Assembly: GCA_003246455.1 (NCBI GenBank) | Contig: QKAF01000086.1 | Span: 1 to 48,367, forward strand | Direction of reading: 5' to 3' | Length of the DNA: 48,367 nt | DNA from: Bacteroidota bacterium | Lineage (GTDB): Bacteria > Bacteroidota > Ignavibacteria > SZUA-365 | Shown here: in pieces, positions 35,944-44,032 of the stretch | Position numbering within the stretch: the first letter of the stretch is position 1 | How the letters are laid out: each line of letters opens with the position of its first letter | Notes under the pieces: model-generated | Seen by the model: the letters and a program-made list of their open reading frames with translations, nothing else | What the model was told of the DNA's origin: nothing | Database searches by the model: none | Position numbers and translations under genes: made by a program

Positions 35944-37467
35944 TCAGTTCTGCAGGATCGTGTATTCGACGCGACGGTTCAGCTGACGACCCTCGTCGGT
36001 ATCGTTGGTGGCCACCGGGCGGGTTTTCCCGAAGCCGCGCGGCATCAGCCGCACTGACGCGATGCCATGGTCGACGAGGTAATTCACCACCGCCGCGGCG
36101 CGGCGACGCGAAAGACTGATGTTGTATTCATAGCTGCCGTGGTCGTCGGTGTGGCCGTCGACCTGTATGATCATGGAAGGATGAGATTTCAGGACCTTGA
36201 CCAGGCGGTCGAGCTCGGGCTTCGATTCGTCGCGCAGGACATCCATATCGAAATCGAAAAACACGTTGTTCAGACGGATGGAGGATCCGCGCTGCAGCGG
36301 CGCCAGGATCAGGTCTCGCTGGATTTCATCAAAGCTCGAAAGATCGGTCAGATCCAGATGCGCGCTGACGGGATAGTACCCGTCCGATTCGGCATGGAAT
36401 CCGTATTCATATCCCATCGGCAGTGCGATCTTGTAATCGCCGGTCTTCGGGTCGGCGTGCGCGATCCCGATCTGCTTTCCATCCGAGAGCCGTTCGTACT
36501 GAATCGTCGCCGGCACTTTTTTCCCGTCTATGTCATGCACGTTACCGCTCACCAGCATCACCGGCATCGGCCGCGCGCTCTCGGGCAGAGTGATGCGGAA
36601 GAGGTCGCCTTTCCCGTATCCGCTGCTCGTCGAAACGAAGTAGGCGAATTCTCCGTTGGCGGGAACGGTGTAATACGCGTCCCACCCCGGCGTGTTGATC
36701 GGGTAGCCGAGGTTGCGTGGCGTCGACCAGTTCTTCCAGGTATAGTCCTGCCGCCGGGTCATGTACACGTCGTTGCTGCCGAAGCCGCCGGGCCTGTTGC
36801 TCGAGAAATACAGCGTCACACCGTCCGCGGCGAGGAAGGGCGTAATGTCCGCAAATTTGCTGTTGACCGTCGGCCCCATGTTCTCCGGGTCGCTCCAGGT
36901 GTCGTCGTCCTTTTTCATGCTGACGTACAGGTCGCGTCCCCCTAAGCTGTCCGCGCGAAGCACCGACATGATGATCACGCGTCCGTCGGGCGATATGGTG
37001 TATTCCGAATAATCGTCCAGGTTATTGATGTTCTTGATCTCGAAATTCACCGGGAAGGCCCAGCCGCTGTCCGTACGGACGGTCATGGATACGCCTTCGT
37101 CCTGTCCCCCGTCGGGAAGGTACTTGTTCCCGAGCAGCAGCGCGTTGTTATCCGGCATGACCGTACACACGAAATTGAACCCCTCGTCGTTGAGCGGCGC
37201 CCCGATATTCTGCGCGGGACCCCATGTTCCGTCCGGCTGAAGTTTGCTGAACCAGATGTCGTCCTTATGATCGGGCCCCGCATTGTCGGGGTGTTCCTTG
37301 CGGACGAAGTACAGCGTCTTCCCGTCCGGCGAGATGACCGGCAGAACCTCATGATACTCGGAATTGATCATCGGACCGAGATTCTCCCGCTCGGGAAAGT
37401 CCTGCTGGGCGAGAAGCACGGGCGCATGTATGGCCAGAATCAACAGAATTACGGCACGTCGGAACAT
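35944..37467 (-). CDS. OmpA-family protein with PD40 (WD40-like) repeats
   Basis: A 507-residue exported protein. The signal peptide (MFRRAVILLILAIHAPVLLAQ) is followed by PD40/TolB-like propeller repeats (VLPVISPDGKTLYFVRKE, EYTISPDGRVIIMSVLR, TPFLAADGVTLYFSSNRPGGFGSNDVY). A carboxypeptidase-regulatory-like beta module comes next (VSGNVHDIDGKKVPATIQYE). The C-terminal OmpA domain (FDFDMDVLRDES, DGHTDDHGSYEYNISLSRRR, LNRRVEY) binds peptidoglycan through the conserved Asp and Arg. In Bacteroidota this layout resembles the PorE-type cell-envelope protein associated with T9SS, and the T9SS cargos here make that possible. It is the first gene of the probable seven-gene reverse operon; the start at 37467 gives a proper signal peptide. 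Confidence 0.88.
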   Translation of the reverse strand: MFRRAVILLILAIHAPVLLAQQDFPERENLGPMINSEYHEVLPVISPDGKTLYFVRKEHPDNAGPDHKDDIWFSKLQPDGTWGPAQNIGAPLNDEGFNFVCTVMPDNNALLLGNKYLPDGGQDEGVSMTVRTDSGWAFPVNFEIKNINNLDDYSEYTISPDGRVIIMSVLRADSLGGRDLYVSMKKDDDTWSDPENMGPTVNSKFADITPFLAADGVTLYFSSNRPGGFGSNDVYMTRRQDYTWKNWSTPRNLGYPINTPGWDAYYTVPANGEFAYFVSTSSGYGKGDLFRITLPESARPMPVMLVSGNVHDIDGKKVPATIQYERLSDGKQIGIAHADPKTGDYKIALPMGYEYGFHAESDGYYPVSAHLDLTDLSSFDEIQRDLILAPLQRGSSIRLNNVFFDFDMDVLRDESKPELDRLVKVLKSHPSMIIQVDGHTDDHGSYEYNISLSRRRAAAVVNYLVDHGIASVRLMPRGFGKTRPVATNDTDEGRQLNRRVEYTILQN

Positions 37468-37654
37468 GGATGTATTCACGGTTGCAGTCACAGCGTTGTT
37501 GAGTTGAGTTGTTACACCGGCATAAGATGCGAAATCCGGGGTCAACTCGCAATGTATAATGTTACGGATTATTTCTCGTTTTTCCGCGTTTTCCGGCGGG
37601 GATCCGGGACGCGTGAGGATTGGATTTCGACCGCGTCCATGCTAGTTTTCGTTG

Positions 37655-40087
37655 ATGGCAGTACGGCGAAACAAACGGATAATCATTGCCGGTATCGGCG
37701 GCGCGCTTGTGATCCTGGTGATCATCGGTGCGCTCGGCCTCTACCATATGATGACGAAATCCCTTCCGGTGACGGAGGGCGAACGCGCCCTTCCGGGGAT
37801 CTCGGCGGAGGTGCAGGTCGTACGCGATCCCGCAGGCATTCCGCACATTCTCGCCGCTTCCGAATACGACGCTTACGTCGCCGCGGGCTACGTGCATGCA
37901 CAGGACAGGCTGTGGCAGATGGACATGGCCCGCCGCTACGGCATGGGGCGGCTCGCGGAGGTGCTGGGCGCGGAAGCGGTCCCCGTCGACCGCCTTATGC
38001 GGACGGTGGGAATCCCCGCGCTTGCCGACAGCCTGTTTCAGCACATCTCCCCGCAGTCGCGGCGTATTCTCGAAGCCTACACAAGGGGGGTGAACGCCTG
38101 TATCCGGGAAATGGACGGGCGGTATCCGCTCGAATTCGATCTGCTGCAGTATGCGCCGGAGGAATGGACGCCTGTGCATTCGCTGATCGTCGCCCGGCTG
38201 ATGGGCTGGGAACTGGCGCTTTCCTGGTGGGTGGATCTGACCCTGGGCGAACTCGTGCAGAAGCTCGGCGCGGAAAAAGCCGAGACGCTTTTCCCGACCT
38301 ACCCCGAGGATGCGCCCGTGATACTTCCGCCGGACTATGCGCCGGCGCTCGCGATCGGGGACGGGATGCGCGATGCGTTGATCGCCGCGCAGCGGCTCTC
38401 CGGCTCGCCCGGCTCCGCCATCGGCAGCAACAGCTGGGTGGTGACCCGCGACCGCTCGGCGCGCGGGACCGCCCTGCTCGCGAGCGATCCGCACCTGCTG
38501 TACATGCAGCCCGCGCGCTGGTACATCATGCATATGAATGCCCCGCGGCTCAACGTCGCGGGGGTGACGATCCCCGGGGCGCCGGGTATCGTGATCGGGA
38601 ACAACGAACGCATCGCCTGGGGCATGACCAATCTCATGGCGGACGACGTCGATTTCTTCATCGAGGACGTCAACTACCGGGATTCCACCTACCGCATCGA
38701 CGGCCGCAGCTACCCGCTCGGCGTCCGCACCGATTCGATATTCGTCAAAGACAGCCTGCCCGTCGTCATGTCGGTGTACTCGACCATCCATGGCCCGATC
38801 ATCACCGACGTCTACCCGCAGAAGGGCGTGCTGCGGAAACCCGATCGATTCGCCGCCGCGCCTTCGGTGAGCATGCGCTGGGCCGGGCAGGAAACCAGCG
38901 ACGAGATCCTCGCGCTGTACCGTCTCAATCATGCGGGAAACTGGAAGGAATTCCTAGCCGGACTTTCGCTCTTCGGCGTTCCGGCGCAGAATTTCACCTA
39001 TGGCGACGTCGAGGGCAACATCGGCTATGCGGCCGCGGGCTTCGTGCCGCTGCGGGTGCCCGGTATTTCGCCGCAGCTGCCGAATGACGGCACCACCGTT
39101 CCCCAGCCCTGGCGCGGCATGATCCCCTTCGCCGAACTTCCGCGGAGCTACAATCCGCCGGGCAACGTGCTCGCAACCGCTAACAATCGCGTCGTCGAAT
39201 CCTTCCCGTACCACATTTCCTCCCTCTGGGAAGGCGACGGCAGGATCCGCAGGATTCAGCAGCTGCTGCGGGACCAGCCGCGCTTCAGCGCGACGGACTT
39301 CAAGCTCATGCAGATGGATGTGCTCTCGGTTTCTGCCGACACCGTCCGCGATGCAATCGTGGATGCGCTGCGCGAGTGGCCGGGTCGTCCCGTGCTGCTG
39401 ACGCGCGTCATGAACATGCTCTCCAAATGGGACTGCCGCATGCACGTGTCCTCGGTCGAGGCGAGCATTTTCAACGTGGCGTATGTGCGGCTGCTGCACA
39501 ACACCTTCGAAGACGAAATGGACAGCACGCTCTTCCGGAACTATGTCTTCCTGTCCAATATCCCGACGCGGGTGTTCCCGCGCCTGCTGGCCGACACCGC
39601 GACCACGATATTCGACGACGTGCGGACGCCGCGGCGCGAGACGCGGCAGCATATCCTGATAAAGAGCGTCACCGAAGCAGTGATGCAGCTGCGCCGCGAA
39701 TTCGGCGCTGACATGCAGGGATGGGCATGGGGGGAACTGCATCAGGTCACCTTCCGCCATCTGCTCGGGTCAGTCGCACCGCTCAACAGCATATTCAACG
39801 TCGGCCCTTATGCGGCCGGCGGCAACAACACCACGGTCAACAACGGCGAATTCAGTTTCACCGAACCCTACGCCGCCGCGATCGGTCCCTCGATGCGCTA
39901 TGTGGCCGACCTGGCCTCGCCCGATTCGAGCTACATCATCCTGACGACCGGACAGTCGGGACAGGTGTTCAGCGAGCATTACGCCGATCACACCGCCCTC
40001 TGGCAGAGCGGCGGTCTCCATCGCCTCATCATCGACCGGCAGGCGATACTCCACGCACCCTGGAAACATCTCCTCCTGCGGCCATGA
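37655..40087 (+). CDS. Penicillin acylase family (Ntn) hydrolase
   Basis: An 810-residue precursor with an N-terminal membrane anchor (IIIAGIGGALVILVIIGALGLY). The alpha chain (YVAAGYVHAQDRLWQMDMARRYGMGRLAEVLG) is followed by a spacer and the autocleavage site at S258 in GSNSWVV, whose Ser becomes the N-terminal nucleophile of the beta chain. SDPHL and the substrate-pocket stretches that follow are conserved. Relatives hydrolyse acyl amides, including beta-lactams, N-acyl homoserine lactones and cephalosporin side chains; the physiological substrate is unknown. The start ATG at 37655 comes directly after an in-frame TTG. Its stop overlaps the sirtuin start (ATGA at 40084-40087). It diverges from the OmpA-type gene across 187 bp. 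Confidence 0.92.
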   Translation: MAVRRNKRIIIAGIGGALVILVIIGALGLYHMMTKSLPVTEGERALPGISAEVQVVRDPAGIPHILAASEYDAYVAAGYVHAQDRLWQMDMARRYGMGRLAEVLGAEAVPVDRLMRTVGIPALADSLFQHISPQSRRILEAYTRGVNACIREMDGRYPLEFDLLQYAPEEWTPVHSLIVARLMGWELALSWWVDLTLGELVQKLGAEKAETLFPTYPEDAPVILPPDYAPALAIGDGMRDALIAAQRLSGSPGSAIGSNSWVVTRDRSARGTALLASDPHLLYMQPARWYIMHMNAPRLNVAGVTIPGAPGIVIGNNERIAWGMTNLMADDVDFFIEDVNYRDSTYRIDGRSYPLGVRTDSIFVKDSLPVVMSVYSTIHGPIITDVYPQKGVLRKPDRFAAAPSVSMRWAGQETSDEILALYRLNHAGNWKEFLAGLSLFGVPAQNFTYGDVEGNIGYAAAGFVPLRVPGISPQLPNDGTTVPQPWRGMIPFAELPRSYNPPGNVLATANNRVVESFPYHISSLWEGDGRIRRIQQLLRDQPRFSATDFKLMQMDVLSVSADTVRDAIVDALREWPGRPVLLTRVMNMLSKWDCRMHVSSVEASIFNVAYVRLLHNTFEDEMDSTLFRNYVFLSNIPTRVFPRLLADTATTIFDDVRTPRRETRQHILIKSVTEAVMQLRREFGADMQGWAWGELHQVTFRHLLGSVAPLNSIFNVGPYAAGGNNTTVNNGEFSFTEPYAAAIGPSMRYVADLASPDSSYIILTTGQSGQVFSEHYADHTALWQSGGLHRLIIDRQAILHAPWKHLLLRP

Positions 40088-40827
40088 TTTCCGCGACCCT
40101 TGAACACATGCTGGCGGAAGCCCGGCACATCGCCGTGCTGACCGGTGCGGGCGTCTCGGCCGAAAGCGGCGTGCCGACCTTTCGGACCGCGGGGGGACTC
40201 TGGGCGCAGTACGATCCGACGCGACTCGCGACCCGGGAGGCATTCGAAGAAAACCCGGACCTCGTGTGGAGCTGGTATTCGTGGCGTCGCGGCATCATCC
40301 GCGGCGTACAGCCCAATCCGGGGCATTTCGCCCTGGCGGAGGCGGAGAGGCTGTTTCCCCGCTTCTCCCTGATCACACAGAATGTCGACAACCTGCATCG
40401 TCGCGCGGGAAGCCGCGAAGTGCACGAGCTTCACGGCAACATCGAGCACAGCCGGTGCATCGCGTGCGGACGGCCGTACCCGGGCGACGAAGCCCCGCCG
40501 ACCGAAACCGCCCTGCACTGCGAATGCGGAGGACTGATCCGCCCCGGCGTCGTCTGGTTCGGAGAATCGCTCCCCGAGACGGAACTGGATTTCGCGCAGC
40601 AGGCCGCGCTGGACTGCGACCTCTTCCTCGCCGTCGGGACCTCCGGGCTGGTCTATCCCGCGGCCGGACTTCCGCTCCTCGCGCAGCGCAGGGGTGCGTA
40701 TGTCGTCGAGATCAATCCCGAGCCGTCCGCCCTCGCCCGGCAGCTCGACGAGTGCCTGCAGGGACCCTCCGGCGTCATCCTCCCGCTGCTCATCGAGACC
40801 GCGAAACGTTTTCGAACAACCGTATGA
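40084..40827 (+). CDS. NAD-dependent protein deacylase, class III sirtuin
   Basis: A 247-residue Sir2 enzyme (CobB-like) with GAGVSAESGVPTFR (21-34), the NAD-ribose stretch QNVDNLH (99-105), catalytic H117 (ELHGN) and the ending RPGVVWFGE. Y65 and R68 (WYSWRR) match the YxxR pair that makes class III sirtuins, such as SIRT5 and CobB, prefer succinyl- and malonyl-lysine. The zinc cysteines are C125, C128, C146 and C148; the second pair is CxC, not the usual CxxC. It starts within the penicillin-acylase stop codon, so translation is coupled, and is followed 8 bp later by pyruvate kinase. Confidence 0.9.
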   Translation: MISATLEHMLAEARHIAVLTGAGVSAESGVPTFRTAGGLWAQYDPTRLATREAFEENPDLVWSWYSWRRGIIRGVQPNPGHFALAEAERLFPRFSLITQNVDNLHRRAGSREVHELHGNIEHSRCIACGRPYPGDEAPPTETALHCECGGLIRPGVVWFGESLPETELDFAQQAALDCDLFLAVGTSGLVYPAAGLPLLAQRRGAYVVEINPEPSALARQLDECLQGPSGVILPLLIETAKRFRTTV

Positions 40828-40834
40828 AATAGCC

Positions 40835-42259
40835 ATGACACACCGTCGCGCAAAGATCATCTGCACCATCGGGCCGGCGACCCGCGAACCCGAGGCCCTC
40901 AGGAAACTGGCGGACGCGGGCATGGATATCGCCCGCCTCAATTTTTCCCACGGCTCGCATGAGGAATACGCAGACATCATCCGCAGCATCCGCGATGTCG
41001 CCGCCGAATGCGGGAAACCGATCGCCATCCTGCAGGATCTGCAGGGACCGAAAATCCGTACGGGTGCCATGCCCGAGGGAGGCGTCGATCTCGAGGACGG
41101 AAAATCCTTCACGATCACGACAGAGGATATCGGCATCGGCGATGCTTCGCGTGTATCGACGGGATACCAGGCCCTGCCGGGCGATGTCCGCGTCGGTCAG
41201 ACCGTTCTCCTCGACGACGGCTATATCATGCTCGAAGTCGAGGAAATCGTGGGGCACGAGGTCCGCACGCGTGTGGCAAAGGGAGGGACGCTGCGCAGCA
41301 ACAAGGGCATCATCGTTCCCGGGGCGAACATCACCGCGCCTCCCCTCAGCGAAAAGGATATCGACGATCTCAAATTCGGACTCGAGTCCGGCGTGGACGC
41401 CGTCGCCCTGTCGTTCGTGCGATCCGAACGCGACATCATCGAACTGAAAACCACGATGAAGCTTTTCGGTCGCTCCGTCCCCGTCATCGCGAAGATCGAG
41501 CGGTACGAAGGCTTCTCGGACATCGAGGATATCATCGCCGAAGCCGACGGCATCATGGTCGCGCGGGGGGATCTCGGTGTGGAAATGCCCGCCGAACAGG
41601 TACCCGTGCTTCAGAAACACATCATCCGGCGCTGCAATTATTTCGGGAAACCGGTGATCACAGCGACGCAGATGCTCGAATCGATGATCGAGCACCCTCG
41701 CCCGACCCGCGCCGAGGCGAGTGATGTCGCCAACGCCGTACTCGACGGCACCGACTGCGTCATGCTCAGCGGGGAAACGAGCGTCGGGCGCTATCCGGTC
41801 GAAGCGGTGACGTATATGAACCGCATCATCTGTGCGATCGAGAAAAGTGGCGGCGCGGCGCCGGGCAGCACGCACGACATTCCCGAGGACCTGCAGACCA
41901 ACGTCGCGGACGCCATCGGACGCGCGAGCTGCGTCATCGCCGAGCAGATCAAGGCCGCGGCAATCGTATCGCTCACCCGTTCCGGGGGCACCGCGCGCGT
42001 CATCGCGAAATACCGCCCCGCCACCCCGATTCTCGCCGTCACGGACGACGAACAAACGCTGCGGCAGCTGGCTTTCACCTGGGGACTCACCCCGGTGCTG
42101 ATACCTCCGCTCGACGCGCTCGGGTATCAGCTGGGCGGACTCCGCGATTCGCTGCTGGCGACCGGACTCGTTGAGAAAGGACAGCAGGTGGTGTATTCCG
42201 CAGGAAGTCCCTTGCAGAAAAGAGGATCAACCAATATGTTGGAAGTACACAGCCTGTAA
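40835..42259 (+). CDS. pyk: Pyruvate kinase
   Basis: A full-length 474-residue glycolytic enzyme that makes ATP and pyruvate from phosphoenolpyruvate and ADP. It starts RAKIICTIGPATREP and has IARLNFSHGSHEEYADII, LQDLQGPKIRTG, the substrate lysine region PVIAKIERYEGF, the metal-binding MVARGDLGVEMPAEQVP and the ATQMLESMIEHPRPTRAEASDVANAVLDGTD stretch. The C-terminal allosteric domain is complete (TNMLEVHSL). The ATG at 40835 begins the conserved core. It is the third gene of the forward transcript after the penicillin-acylase-family gene and the sirtuin. Confidence 0.97.
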   Translation: MTHRRAKIICTIGPATREPEALRKLADAGMDIARLNFSHGSHEEYADIIRSIRDVAAECGKPIAILQDLQGPKIRTGAMPEGGVDLEDGKSFTITTEDIGIGDASRVSTGYQALPGDVRVGQTVLLDDGYIMLEVEEIVGHEVRTRVAKGGTLRSNKGIIVPGANITAPPLSEKDIDDLKFGLESGVDAVALSFVRSERDIIELKTTMKLFGRSVPVIAKIERYEGFSDIEDIIAEADGIMVARGDLGVEMPAEQVPVLQKHIIRRCNYFGKPVITATQMLESMIEHPRPTRAEASDVANAVLDGTDCVMLSGETSVGRYPVEAVTYMNRIICAIEKSGGAAPGSTHDIPEDLQTNVADAIGRASCVIAEQIKAAAIVSLTRSGGTARVIAKYRPATPILAVTDDEQTLRQLAFTWGLTPVLIPPLDALGYQLGGLRDSLLATGLVEKGQQVVYSAGSPLQKRGSTNMLEVHSL

Positions 42260-42273
42260 CCGATCAGAGCGAC

Positions 42274-43776
42274 ATGAGAAACATCACCCTGCTTCTGCTG
42301 CCTGTTATTCTGTTCCTCTCCTACCCGGCCGCACCGGTATCGGCGCAGCTGTTCATGGAGGAAGTCGTCGTCTTCGCGGTGGACACCGCCCCGAAGCAGT
42401 CGGTGTTTCTCGAGCGCAACAAGAACTACGAACTGCATCTGTCCGGAACATATTCCTTCTGGCGCGATGCGCAGTACGACAGTGTCGGACTGGTCGACGC
42501 GGCATTCTACCGCGTGATCCCGCCTTCGGAAACAGGCATTGCGGGAACGTCCACCTCCGGCTCCAACGGCTTCCTCGTCAATGGCCTGCCCATTTCCACG
42601 CGGATCGTGCCTCCGGGACTGAGCCCGACGTACGAGTACCGCATGCCTTTTCTCGGACTCGGCGCGCCTCTGAATCTCTTCATTGAAGATCATCCTCCCT
42701 TTTCCGTCGATCGCCACTCCGACAACACGGGCGCGATCCGCGTCCGCATCTACAACGTTTCACCGGAGATCGCAATCGATTCCGCGGTCATCGACTTCGG
42801 TGAAGTCGAACTCGGGAGCTACCGCGATACCGTGGTGGTTTTCGAGAACATCGGCTACGGTCCGCTTCGTTTCGAGGATATTCTTCTCGGCGGCAATGAT
42901 CCCGGGGAATTCCAGTACGTCGGCGCGACGGATTACCTCCTCCAGCCCGGCGAGCGCGACAGCGTGACGCTGCGTTTCACGCCGACCAGCGTCTTCCAGA
43001 AAACCGCCTTTATCGAGGGCAGCAGCAACGACAGCGATTCGCGCGTGATTCGCATCCCGCTGCAGGGTGTCGGCGTCACCACGCTCGAAGCCGGGTGTGA
43101 CAGCACGCTGCATGCCCGGGCACAGGAGCTGAACCTGATTCCGGTCACGCTGTTCACGAACCGCGAGGGCTCGAACACCACGAGCTACTCCTTCGATCTC
43201 GAGTACGACCGGAGTCTGCTGCTCCCCGTGGGCGTCGAGACCGCGGGCACGCTCAGCGCGTCCTTTGACGTGACGATGAACGTGACCGCTCCGGGACGCC
43301 TCACCATCACGGCCGCCAACGGTTCCCCGCTCGTCGGAACCGGGACGCTGGTATTTCTGCGCGCGTGGGCCGTCTGGGAAACGCCGCCGGCGAGTCCCCT
43401 CCTGATGCACGACCTGCAGTTCAACGCCGGGAATCCCCGAGCGCTCATGGTCGACGGCATGGTGGAGATCGACAGCATCTGCAACCAGTACCTGAAGAAC
43501 GTCTCCTTCATCGCCGCGCCGACCCTGCAGCAGAACCATCCCAATCCCTTCAATCCGTCCACCCGCATCAGCTTCACGCTCGCCGCACGATCCGACGTGC
43601 GTCTCGACGTCTACCGTCTCGACGGCACCCGCGTCGCCACCCTCGCGGCGGGAACGTTCGAGGCAGGGGTGCATGACGTCGAGTTCGCTGCCGGAGGACT
43701 TCCGAGCGGACTGTATTTCTACCGTCTGCAGGCCGGCCCGCATTCCCTGCAGCGAAGCATGCTGCTTCTCCGGTAG
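42274..43776 (+). CDS. Secreted T9SS cargo protein with ASPM-like and cohesin-like domains
   Basis: A 500-residue exported protein. It has a signal peptide (ITLLLLPVILFLSYPAAPVSAQ) and an N-terminal ~130-residue region of unknown type. An ASH/ASPM-SPD-2-like beta domain spans ~170-275 (VIDFGEVELGSYRDTVVVFEN, PTSVFQKTAFIEGSSNDSDSRVIRIPLQG). A cohesin-like module (~285-400) follows, then a T9SS sorting domain starting LQQNHPNPFNPSTRI and ending LQRSMLLLR. No enzyme motif is seen; a scaffold or adhesin role is plausible. It starts 14 bp after pyruvate kinase, which is an odd partner, so the pair may only share a transcript. Confidence 0.88.
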   Translation: MRNITLLLLPVILFLSYPAAPVSAQLFMEEVVVFAVDTAPKQSVFLERNKNYELHLSGTYSFWRDAQYDSVGLVDAAFYRVIPPSETGIAGTSTSGSNGFLVNGLPISTRIVPPGLSPTYEYRMPFLGLGAPLNLFIEDHPPFSVDRHSDNTGAIRVRIYNVSPEIAIDSAVIDFGEVELGSYRDTVVVFENIGYGPLRFEDILLGGNDPGEFQYVGATDYLLQPGERDSVTLRFTPTSVFQKTAFIEGSSNDSDSRVIRIPLQGVGVTTLEAGCDSTLHARAQELNLIPVTLFTNREGSNTTSYSFDLEYDRSLLLPVGVETAGTLSASFDVTMNVTAPGRLTITAANGSPLVGTGTLVFLRAWAVWETPPASPLLMHDLQFNAGNPRALMVDGMVEIDSICNQYLKNVSFIAAPTLQQNHPNPFNPSTRISFTLAARSDVRLDVYRLDGTRVATLAAGTFEAGVHDVEFAAGGLPSGLYFYRLQAGPHSLQRSMLLLR

Positions 43777-43789
43777 GGTGCCTGCACGT

Positions 43790-43810
43790 GGACGAGCCGC
43801 TGGCTCGTCC
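43790..43810. repeat. Hairpin GGACGAGCC-GCT-GGCTCGTCC
   Basis: A perfect 9-bp stem with a 3-base loop 13 bp after the T9SS cargo gene stop. Its core GAGCCGCTGGCTC differs in one base from the hairpin core at 23726-23738. With no T run, it looks like a mobile or dispersed palindromic unit instead of a terminator. Confidence 0.6.
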
Positions 43811-43824
43811 CTACGGCAACGCGG

Positions 43825-43908
43825 CTTCCTGCTTCCTGCTTCCTGCTTCGTGCCTCCTGCCTCCTGCCTCCTGCTTCCTGCCTCCTGCCTCCTGCCTCCT
43901 GCCTCCTG
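43825..43908 (+). repeat. (C/T)TCCTG minisatellite (twelve 7-bp units)
   Basis: Twelve consecutive 7-bp units, CTTCCTG or CCTCCTG with one CTTCGTG, fill 84 bp downstream of the hairpin. The tract is pyrimidine-rich like the 9-bp-unit array at 23752-23820. It separates the T9SS cargo gene from the carboxyltransferase operon and should vary in length between strains. Confidence 0.85.
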
Positions 43909-44032
43909 CGCGGAGCATACGTGAAAATATTCGCTATATGTCGTTGGATATTCGTATCTTAGTATCTGTCATTCGACGGGACGGCACATTCAGACCCGTC
44001 CTTCAATACTCACAGAACGGAGATCCCGATTC

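Noticed and set aside
37555-37560. TATAAT as a sigma-70 -10 box for the penicillin acylase gene
   Set aside because: No acceptable -35 element lies 16-18 bp upstream and the organism group uses a different consensus; a single hexamer is not enough.
40084-40827. Sir2-based antiphage defence gene
   Set aside because: The protein is a plain full-length deacylase with class III residues, and no partner defence gene adjoins it.
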